Positions 1 through 5,259 of a stretch of 5,259 bases of DNA are shown in pieces. Both the position numbers and the translations under genes were made by a program. The notes under the pieces are model-generated. The model ran no database searches. It was not told where the DNA came from and saw only the letters and a program-made list of their open reading frames with translations. The stretch spans positions 1-5,259 of the forward strand of contig URNQ01000136.1 of NCBI GenBank assembly GCA_900549245.1, given 5' to 3'. The stretch's first letter is position 1. Each line of letters opens with the position of its first letter. Origin of the DNA: an uncultured Collinsella sp. (GTDB lineage Bacteria; Actinomycetota; Coriobacteriia; Coriobacteriales; Coriobacteriaceae).

Positions 1-1
1 C

Positions 2-196
2 ATGCGCGATGCCCGCCGCCGGGCGCCGCCGGGGCGCCCGCCGGCCCCGCACGCCGACCTAAGTGAGGCCGAGTGCACCGAGATCGAGCGCCAGGTGGCG
101 CCCATCGAAGACCAAAAACTGCGCGAGGCCCTCGAGAATGCCATGAGAGCCAGTGCCGAGTGGGCCAAGGGCGTGCAAAGCAAAAAAGAGCCTTAA
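2..196 (+). CDS. C-terminal fragment of a DUF721 / DciA-like protein (5' end outside window)
   Basis: The reading frame is open to the left edge and ends at TAA 194-196, so only the last 64 or so residues are visible. The ATG at base 2 is probably an internal codon, because no ribosome binding site can be seen. The first 18 residues are a linker rich in Arg, Pro and Ala. After it comes a helical stretch (LSEAECTEIERQVAPIEDQK, then LREALENAMRASAEWAKG) and a short basic end. This resembles the C-terminal helices of DUF721 proteins. In actinobacteria these lie between recF and gyrB, and they are related to DciA, which helps load or operate the replicative helicase DnaB. The family call rests on position just upstream of gyrB plus the general helix pattern; no catalytic motif exists to confirm it. 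Replication initiation is an inferred role. Confidence 0.6.
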   Translation: MRDARRRAPPGRPPAPHADLSEAECTEIERQVAPIEDQKLREALENAMRASAEWAKGVQSKKEP

Positions 197-222
197 ATCG
201 CATCTGGTGGCCTTGTAGAGCC

Positions 223-252
223 AAATACCCTCGGTCCCGAGGGTATTTTTTT
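223..252 (+). terminator. Intrinsic terminator after the DUF721-family gene
   Basis: A perfect inverted repeat pairs AAATACCCTCGG (223-234) with CCGAGGGTATTT (237-248). In practice it folds as a GC-rich stem closed by a GTCC tetraloop. A run of seven T (246-252) overlaps the end of the right arm, the classic Rho-independent arrangement. It sits 26 bases after the stop codon at 196 and about 50 bases before gyrB, so it should end transcription of the upstream operon and separate it from gyrBA. Confidence 0.9.
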
Positions 253-278
253 ACGATAAACTAGTAAGGCTGTACACA
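250..278 (+). promoter_or_regulatory. Candidate gyrB promoter (weak match)
   Basis: A promoter is expected here because a terminator lies directly upstream and gyrB starts at 302. The best spaced pair is TTTACG (250-255) and TACACA (273-278), 17 bases apart. Only four and three of six positions match the sigma-70 consensus. The hexamer TAAACT (257-262) fits the looser TAnnnT form of -10 box but has no good -35. The -35 candidate overlaps the terminator T-run. In many bacteria gyrase promoters respond to DNA relaxation; nothing in the sequence proves that here. The existence of a promoter between 240 and 290 is more certain than these exact boxes. Confidence 0.3.
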
Positions 279-290
279 TTTTCTTGACTG

Positions 291-297
291 AAGGAGG
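291..297 (+). promoter_or_regulatory. Ribosome binding site of gyrB
   Basis: AAGGAGG is a near-perfect Shine-Dalgarno sequence, four bases before the GTG at 302. The same four-base spacing occurs before gyrA, which supports GTG 302 as the start. The in-frame TTG at 284 lies upstream of this site and has no Shine-Dalgarno of its own. Confidence 0.85.
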
Positions 298-301
298 ACG
301 T

Positions 302-2332
302 GTGGCAAACGAAAACGATTACGATGGCGGCGAGATTAAGATTCTCGAAGGTCTCGAGGCCGTTCGTAAGCGCCCGGGCATGTATATCGGCTCGACGAGC
401 GCCAGCGGTCTGCATCACCTGGTGTGGGAGATCGTTGACAACTCCGTCGACGAGGCCATGGCCGGTTTCTGCACCGAGATCCAGGTGACGGTCCACGCCG
501 ACAACTCCATCACGGTCGTCGACAACGGGCGCGGCATCCCCGTCGACGAGCACCCTGTTAAAAAGATCCCGACGCTCGAGGTCGTTATGACGATCTTGCA
601 CGCCGGCGGTAAGTTCGATAACTCGGCCTATAAGGTCTCGGGCGGCCTGCACGGCGTAGGCATCTCCGTCGTCAACGCACTGTCCAAGCGCGTGGTCGTT
701 CAGGTTCGTCGCGATGGCAACACCTACGAGATGGAGTTCTCGCGCGGCAAGACCGTCAAGAAGATGGAGGTCGTGGGCACCTCGGATTCGACGGGCACCA
801 CCGTCACCTTCTGGCCCGACGACGAGATCTTCGAGACCTGCATCTACGATTTCGATACGCTGCACAACCGTCTGCAGGAGACAGCGTTCCTCAATAAGAA
901 CCTCAAGATCGTGCTGACCGACGAGCGCGAGGCGACTCCCCACGTGGAGGAGTTTTGCTACGAGGGCGGCATCATCGACTTCGTCAAGTTCCTCAACGAG
1001 GGCAAGGACGTCCCCGAGGCCTTTAAGGAGCCCATCTACATCGAGGGCAAATCGGACCCGGACGCGCCTGTGGCCAAGATGGGCGAGGTCGAGGTTTCCC
1101 TGCAGTGGAATAGCGGCTACGGCGAGAACGTCATGTCGTTTGCCAACGACATCTACACTCCCGAGGGCGGCATGCACCTTGAGGGCTTCCGCACCGCGCT
1201 CACCCGCGTGATCAACGACTACGCGCGCAAACAGAACCTGCTCAAGGAAAAAGATGCCAACCTGACCGGCGACGATGTGCGCGAGGGCCTTTCGGCCGTT
1301 ATCTCGGTCAAGCTGCCCGATCCGCAGTTTGAGGGGCAGACCAAGGCCAAGCTCGGTAGCTCCTATATGCGCGCGCTCACGCTCAAGATCGTGACCGACG
1401 GCCTCGCCGATTACTTGGAGGAGCATCCCAAGCCCGCCCGCGAGATCGTCAAGAAGGCGCAACAGGCCTGCAAGGCGCGCAACGCCGCCCGCAAGGCGCG
1501 CGAGGCGACCCGCCGCAAGAGCCTGCTCGAGACGGCGTCCCTGCCCGGTAAGCTCGCTGACTGCTCAGTGCGCGATGCCGAGCTGACCGAGCTCTTCATC
1601 GTAGAGGGCGACTCGGCAGGCGGTTCGGCCAAGGACGGCCGTCGCCGAGACATCCAGGCGATTCTGCCCCTGCGCGGCAAGATTCTGAACGTCGAACGCG
1701 TTGGTGACCATCGCGCGTTCTCGAGTGACACCATCCAGTCGCTGATTACCGCGATCGGCTGCGGCGTCACGACGAGTGCCGGCGACGGCGGCGACTTCGA
1801 TATCACCAAGGCGCGCTACCACAAGATCATCATCATGACCGATGCAGACGTCGACGGTGCGCATATCCGCATCCTGCTGCTGACGTTCTTCTACAAGTAC
1901 ATGCGTCCGCTGATCGATGCCGGCTACGTCTATGTTGCCTGCCCGCCCATCTTTGGCATTAAGGTGCGCAACAAGATCCACTACGTGTATCCCAACGGCC
2001 GCCAGCCCGAAGACGAGATCCTGCGCGACACCATCCAGAGTCTGGGCCTGAACCCCGACGACAACGACGAGGACGGCAAGGCCAAGGACGGCAAGATCAC
2101 CAAGAAGCGCAAGGGCTATACCGTCCAGCGCTACAAGGGCCTGGGCGAGATGGACCCCAAGCAGCTTGCCTCGACGACGATGGATCCCAAGACCCGCATC
2201 CTGCAGCGCGTGTCGATCGAGGATGCCGTGGTGGCGGACCGCGCCGTGCGCGAGCTGATGGGTTCCGAGGTCGGCTATCGCCGCGAGTACATCGAGAAGC
2301 ATGCACATGATGCACGCTTCCTTGACGCTTAA
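302..2332 (+). CDS. gyrB: DNA gyrase subunit B (ATPase and TOPRIM subunit)
   Basis: This 676-residue protein, counted from GTG 302, is the ATP-driven half of DNA gyrase, the cytoplasmic A2B2 enzyme that negatively supercoils DNA. The N-terminal GHKL ATPase shows the general base Glu43 and Asn47 in EIVDNSVDEA, DNGRG at 74-78, AGGKFD at 101-106 and the lid motif GGLHGVG at 114-120. The transducer domain carries the QTK loop with Lys348 contacting ATP. The TOPRIM domain has EGDSAGG (435-441, metal-binding Glu435), PLRGK (456-460) and DADVDG (Asp514, Asp516, Asp518). The tail has RYKGLGEMDP (610-619). It lacks the roughly 170-residue insert of enterobacterial GyrB and is slightly longer than Gram-positive GyrB (about 640), mainly through a charged stretch near 582-605. 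The motifs alone do not exclude ParE, but the upstream gene and the GyrA partner with a GyrA box make GyrB very likely. It is the first gene of a gyrBA unit. Confidence 0.97.
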   Translation: MANENDYDGGEIKILEGLEAVRKRPGMYIGSTSASGLHHLVWEIVDNSVDEAMAGFCTEIQVTVHADNSITVVDNGRGIPVDEHPVKKIPTLEVVMTILHAGGKFDNSAYKVSGGLHGVGISVVNALSKRVVVQVRRDGNTYEMEFSRGKTVKKMEVVGTSDSTGTTVTFWPDDEIFETCIYDFDTLHNRLQETAFLNKNLKIVLTDEREATPHVEEFCYEGGIIDFVKFLNEGKDVPEAFKEPIYIEGKSDPDAPVAKMGEVEVSLQWNSGYGENVMSFANDIYTPEGGMHLEGFRTALTRVINDYARKQNLLKEKDANLTGDDVREGLSAVISVKLPDPQFEGQTKAKLGSSYMRALTLKIVTDGLADYLEEHPKPAREIVKKAQQACKARNAARKAREATRRKSLLETASLPGKLADCSVRDAELTELFIVEGDSAGGSAKDGRRRDIQAILPLRGKILNVERVGDHRAFSSDTIQSLITAIGCGVTTSAGDGGDFDITKARYHKIIIMTDADVDGAHIRILLLTFFYKYMRPLIDAGYVYVACPPIFGIKVRNKIHYVYPNGRQPEDEILRDTIQSLGLNPDDNDEDGKAKDGKITKKRKGYTVQRYKGLGEMDPKQLASTTMDPKTRILQRVSIEDAVVADRAVRELMGSEVGYRREYIEKHAHDARFLDA

Positions 2333-2334
2333 GA

Positions 2335-2339
2335 GGAGG
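2335..2339 (+). promoter_or_regulatory. Ribosome binding site of gyrA in the 11-base gyrB-gyrA gap
   Basis: GGAGG lies four bases before the GTG at 2344 and three bases after the gyrB stop TAA (2330-2332). The gap is too short for a promoter or terminator, so gyrA should be translated from the gyrB transcript. This strong site fixes the GyrA start and makes the unusual N-terminal extension part of the protein. Confidence 0.88.
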
Positions 2340-2343
2340 TAAC

Positions 2344-5085
2344 GTGGCAGACGATATCAACAACAACGAGGGTATGGGCGAGGCCGGCGATGCCGGCATG
2401 CCCGACGATTTGAAGCGCCTGCTTGCCCGTGCTGAGCAGGGCGAGGACGGCGATCCTGACGCCTATAACCCCGATGCCGATGATGACGAGGAAGAGGACG
2501 ACGACGCCGAGCTCGAGGAGAGCTTTGGCGAAGTCGACCGTGGCGCCTCGGCCGGCGAGGATATAAACGGCGGCCAGCTCCAGATTTCGGAGTTCGGTCG
2601 CGAGATGAAGCAGTCATTTATCGAGTATTCGATGTCGGTCATCACGGCGCGCGCCCTGCCGGACGTGCGCGACGGCTTAAAGCCGGTGCACCGCCGCATC
2701 CTGTACGCGATGAACGAGAGCGGCATCTACCCCAACCGTCCGCACAAGAAGTCCGCTTGGACGGTCGGCGAAGTTATCGGTAAGTACCATCCGCACGGTG
2801 ACTCCGCGGTCTACGAGGCCATGGTTCGCCTGGCGCAGTGGTTCTCCATGCGCACGCCGCTCATCGACGGTCACGGCAACTTCGGTAACATCGACGGCGA
2901 CGGCGCGGCGGCCATGCGTTACACCGAGAGCCGCCTGGCCAAGCCCGCCATGGAACTGCTGCGTGACTTGCAGAAGGATACCGTCGACTGGCAGCCCAAC
3001 TACGACGAATCGCTCGCCGAGCCCGTGGCGCTGCCTGCGCGCTTCCCCAACCTGCTGGTCAACGGCAGCCAGGGCATCGCCGTCGGCATGGCCACCAACA
3101 TCGCCCCGCATAACCTCACCGAGGCGATCGAGGCCACCTGCTACCTGATCGACAACCCCGACGCCACCGTCGACGAGCTCATGCAGATCATGCCCGGTCC
3201 GGACTTCCCCACCGGCGCCATCATCATGGGCACCGCCGGCATTAAGCAGAGCTACGAGACCGGCCGCGGCTCCATTACCGTGCGCGCCAAGGCCCACGTG
3301 GAGTCCACCAAGACCGGCCGCAGCCGCTTGGTCTTTACCGAGATTCCCTACATGGTCAACAAGGGCACCCTGCAGGAGAAGATCGCCCAGCTCGTCAACG
3401 ACAAGCGCATCGAGGGCATCTCGGATATGCGCGATGAGTCCAACCAGAAGGGCATCCGTCTGGTCATCGAGCTCAAGAAGGGCGTCATTCCGCAGGTCGT
3501 GCTCAACAACCTGTATAAGTACACCTCGCTGCAGACGACCTTCGGCGCCAACAACCTGGCGCTCGTCAACGGCGTTCCCAAATGCCTGAGCCTGCGCGAG
3601 ATGCTGCAGCACTACATCGATCACCAGGTCGACGTCGTCACCCGCCGCACCCGCTTCGACCTTAAGAAGGCCCAGGCCCGCGCGCATATCCTCGAGGGCT
3701 ACCTGATGGCTCTCGATCGTATTGACGAGGTCATCAGCATCATCCGTTCCTCGCAGACCGATTCCGAGGCCAGCAGCCGCCTGATCGAGCGCTTTGGCTT
3801 TACGCCCGAGCAGACCACGGCCATCCTCGAGATGAAGCTGCGCCGCCTGACCGGCCTGGAGCGCGACAAGATCCAAGAAGAGTTGGACGGCCTGCGCCGT
3901 GCCATCGCCTACTACGAGGACCTGCTGGCGCACGAGGAGAAGATCCTGGGCGTCATTAAGGAAGAGATGCGCGAGATCTCCAAGAAGTTTGGCGATAAGC
4001 GCCGCACCGAGATCAGCCAGGTCGAGAAGGACCTGGACGTCGAGGACCTCATTGCCGACGAGGACATGGTCGTGACCATCACCCACACCGGCTATGTCAA
4101 GCGCATCCCGGTGGCCGCCTACCGCGCCCAGAAACGCGGCGGCAAGGGCGTGTCGGGCGTCAACCTCAAAGAGGACGATGTCATCGACGAAATGTTCATC
4201 GCGTCCACGCACGAGTACGTGCTGTTCTTCTCGAGCAAGGGCAAGGTCTATCGCCTGAAGGTGCACGAGCTGCCGGTGGGTACGCGCCAGGCGCGCGGTA
4301 CCGCGATCGTCAACCTGCTGCCCTTCGAGGAGGGCGAGAAGATCGCGAGCGTCATCAGCTGCCGCGAGTTCCCTGCCGACGAGTATCTGATGTTTGCCAC
4401 CAAGAGCGGCATGGTCAAGAAGACCGTGATGAGCGCATATGACCGCAGCCGTCGCGACGGCCTGATCGCTATCAACCTGCGTGACGACGACGCGCTGCTG
4501 AACGTGCGCCGCGTGCGCGAGGGCGACAAGATTATCCTGGCCACCACCGCGGGCAAGGCGATCATGTTCTCCGAGGAGCAGGTGCGCGCCACCGGCCGCG
4601 ATACCAGCGGCGTTCGCGGTATCGGTATGAAGGACGGCGTGAGCGTTCTGGGCATGGAAGTCACTAACGGCAACGGCGATCTATTCGTCATCACCGAGCG
4701 TGGCTACGGCAAGCGCACGCCGGTCGCGGACTACCCGGAGCAGAACCGCGGCGGCCAGGGTGTCTACACCATCCAAATGACCGAGCGTAAGGGTAACCTC
4801 GCGGCCATGAAGACGGTGGGCCCGCAGCACGAGCTGTTCATCGTGACGGAGGGCGCGACGGTCATTCGCGTCAAGACCGACGAGATCAGCCAGACTGGCC
4901 GCGCTACCCAGGGCGTCAAGATGATGACCGTCGACGACAACGACCGCATCTGCGCCGTAGCCCGCATGACGGCCGCCAAGGAGAAGCCCGAAGGTGAAAG
5001 CGCCGAGGCCGCAGCCGACACCGAAGAGGCCCCAGTCGACCTAGGCGACGGCAACGACATGCCAGAGGATCTCCTAGACGAGTAA
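2344..5085 (+). CDS. gyrA: DNA gyrase subunit A with acidic N-terminal extension
   Basis: This 913-residue protein is the DNA-cleaving and wrapping half of gyrase. Residues 1-75 are an extra, strongly acidic region (13 of 16 residues acidic at 44-59). The conserved core starts near SFIEYSMSVI (91-100). The winged-helix region carries the quinolone-resistance segment HPHGDSAVYE (149-158) and the catalytic pair Arg192-Tyr193 in MRYTE, which joins covalently to DNA. Numbering runs 71 above E. coli, so Ser154, Glu158 and Ile245 match Ser83, Asp87 and the DNA-bending Ile174. A coiled-coil arm and dimer gate span roughly 430-560. The C-terminal beta-pinwheel (about 570-875) opens with the GyrA box QKRGGKG (596-602), which identifies gyrase rather than ParC, and shows repeated blade motifs such as RGTAIVNL, RGIGM and RGGQGVYTI. 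An acidic tail follows (877-913). It is translated with gyrB and its start is set by the strong site at 2335. Confidence 0.97.
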   Translation: MADDINNNEGMGEAGDAGMPDDLKRLLARAEQGEDGDPDAYNPDADDDEEEDDDAELEESFGEVDRGASAGEDINGGQLQISEFGREMKQSFIEYSMSVITARALPDVRDGLKPVHRRILYAMNESGIYPNRPHKKSAWTVGEVIGKYHPHGDSAVYEAMVRLAQWFSMRTPLIDGHGNFGNIDGDGAAAMRYTESRLAKPAMELLRDLQKDTVDWQPNYDESLAEPVALPARFPNLLVNGSQGIAVGMATNIAPHNLTEAIEATCYLIDNPDATVDELMQIMPGPDFPTGAIIMGTAGIKQSYETGRGSITVRAKAHVESTKTGRSRLVFTEIPYMVNKGTLQEKIAQLVNDKRIEGISDMRDESNQKGIRLVIELKKGVIPQVVLNNLYKYTSLQTTFGANNLALVNGVPKCLSLREMLQHYIDHQVDVVTRRTRFDLKKAQARAHILEGYLMALDRIDEVISIIRSSQTDSEASSRLIERFGFTPEQTTAILEMKLRRLTGLERDKIQEELDGLRRAIAYYEDLLAHEEKILGVIKEEMREISKKFGDKRRTEISQVEKDLDVEDLIADEDMVVTITHTGYVKRIPVAAYRAQKRGGKGVSGVNLKEDDVIDEMFIASTHEYVLFFSSKGKVYRLKVHELPVGTRQARGTAIVNLLPFEEGEKIASVISCREFPADEYLMFATKSGMVKKTVMSAYDRSRRDGLIAINLRDDDALLNVRRVREGDKIILATTAGKAIMFSEEQVRATGRDTSGVRGIGMKDGVSVLGMEVTNGNGDLFVITERGYGKRTPVADYPEQNRGGQGVYTIQMTERKGNLAAMKTVGPQHELFIVTEGATVIRVKTDEISQTGRATQGVKMMTVDDNDRICAVARMTAAKEKPEGESAEAAADTEEAPVDLGDGNDMPEDLLDE

Positions 5086-5125
5086 GAGGCCCTAGCTGGT
5101 AGAAAATATCAGACCCCATATATCG

Positions 5126-5158
5126 GCGGTCGGCGCACTGTGCGTCGACCGCTTTTTT
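5126..5158 (+). terminator. Intrinsic terminator of the gyrBA unit
   Basis: The left arm GCGGTCGGCGCA (5126-5137) pairs with TGCGTCGACCGC (5141-5152) over 12 base pairs with one G-U and a three-base loop. Six T follow directly (5153-5158). It begins 41 bases after the gyrA stop codon. No T-run follows the stem on the minus strand, so it should work only in the gyrA direction. Confidence 0.93.
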
Positions 5159-5167
5159 GAAAACTTT

Positions 5168-5222
5168 GGGACTCGCGTACGCCCCGGCCGCACGGCGGCA
5201 TGTGAAGTCGATCGCGAGTTCC
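5168..5222. repeat. Inverted repeat in the spacer after the gyrA terminator
   Basis: GGGACTCGCG (5168-5177) pairs with CGCGAGTTCC (5213-5222), with one G-T mismatch-type pair, enclosing 35 bases. The enclosed segment is GC-rich and could form a small inner hairpin around 5187-5196. There is no T-run, so it does not look like a terminator. It could be an intergenic repeat, a structured RNA leader of the next gene, or an operator pair. I see no tRNA features in it. Confidence 0.45.
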
Positions 5223-5230
5223 GCACGAGC

Positions 5231-5255
5231 CGGAGAGCACTTAATGTGCTCTCTG
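5231..5255. repeat. Short palindrome at the right edge of the window
   Basis: GAGAGCAC (5233-5240) and GTGCTCTC (5246-5253) form a perfect eight-base inverted repeat around TTAAT. It extends to ten pairs (5231-5255) with one G-T pair. No T-run follows within the window. It could be a protein-binding palindrome or an RNA hairpin. The next gene and its context lie beyond the edge, so its role cannot be settled here. Confidence 0.5.
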
Positions 5256-5259
5256 CGCG

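Noticed and set aside
284..289. TTGACT as a -35 box
   Set aside because: A -10 box would have to fall near 307-312, inside gyrB, and nothing there resembles one.
284..301. TTG at 284 as an alternative GyrB start adding six residues
   Set aside because: The Shine-Dalgarno AAGGAGG (291-297) would lie inside the coding sequence and nothing comparable precedes 284. GTG 302 is spaced exactly as the gyrA start is.
197..301. Replication origin elements (DnaA boxes) near the dnaA-gyrA neighbourhood
   Set aside because: I found no TTATCCACA-type box in either gap. The origin is expected near dnaA, to the left of this window.
251..1462. Minus-strand open frame of 403 codons opposite gyrB
   Set aside because: Same shadow effect. 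Its sequence mirrors conserved gyrB codons and would have to end inside the upstream terminator region.
2677..4266. Minus-strand open frame of 529 codons opposite gyrA
   Set aside because: It is a by-product of GC-rich codon bias in gyrA. Its product is low-complexity (rich in Ala, Val, Leu, Gly, Asp, His) with no recognisable domain, and the plus-strand frame is certain.
302..5085. Topoisomerase IV (parE-parC) instead of gyrase
   Set aside because: The GyrA box QKRGGKG, the full pinwheel domain and the location after a DUF721-family gene all indicate gyrase.
5092..5259. Minus-strand frame open from the right edge to TAG at 5092-5094
   Set aside because: It crosses the gyrA terminator and both inverted repeats, and its translation shows no recognisable family. 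A run of 56 open codons is not unusual in GC-rich DNA.
5159..5259. tRNA gene after gyrA
   Set aside because: There is no GTTCGA-type T-loop, acceptor stem or anticodon arm in a tRNA arrangement.

Overview
The window is a DNA gyrase locus from a GC-rich bacterium. It holds the 3' end of a DciA-like (DUF721) gene, complete gyrB, complete gyrA and a short non-coding tail. Three things suggest an actinobacterium of the class Coriobacteriia, possibly Collinsella-like: strong G/C preference at third codon positions, GTG starts for both gyrase genes, and the order DUF721 - gyrB - gyrA that normally follows dnaA-dnaN-recF near the origin. This placement rests on gene order and recalled protein flavour, not on a search, so the genus is tentative.

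Layout from left to right. The last 64 codons of the DUF721-family gene end at 196. An intrinsic terminator (223-252) follows, so the upstream origin-proximal operon probably ends there. About 50 bases with a weak candidate promoter and a strong ribosome binding site lead into gyrB (302-2332). An 11-base gap carrying another strong ribosome binding site leads to gyrA (2344-5085). A second strong intrinsic terminator (5126-5158) closes the gyrBA unit. The last 100 bases hold two inverted repeats and no gene I can support.

GyrB and GyrA form the A2B2 type II topoisomerase that adds negative supercoils using ATP. GyrB carries the GHKL ATPase and the metal-binding TOPRIM domain. GyrA carries the catalytic tyrosine, and its C-terminal pinwheel wraps DNA. 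Both keep all key residues, and GyrA has the GyrA box that separates gyrase from topoisomerase IV.

I found no previously undescribed system. The points most worth a second look are a roughly 71-residue, very acidic N-terminal extension on GyrA, an acidic GyrA C-terminal tail, a charged insertion in the GyrB TOPRIM region, and the inverted repeats beyond the gyrA terminator.
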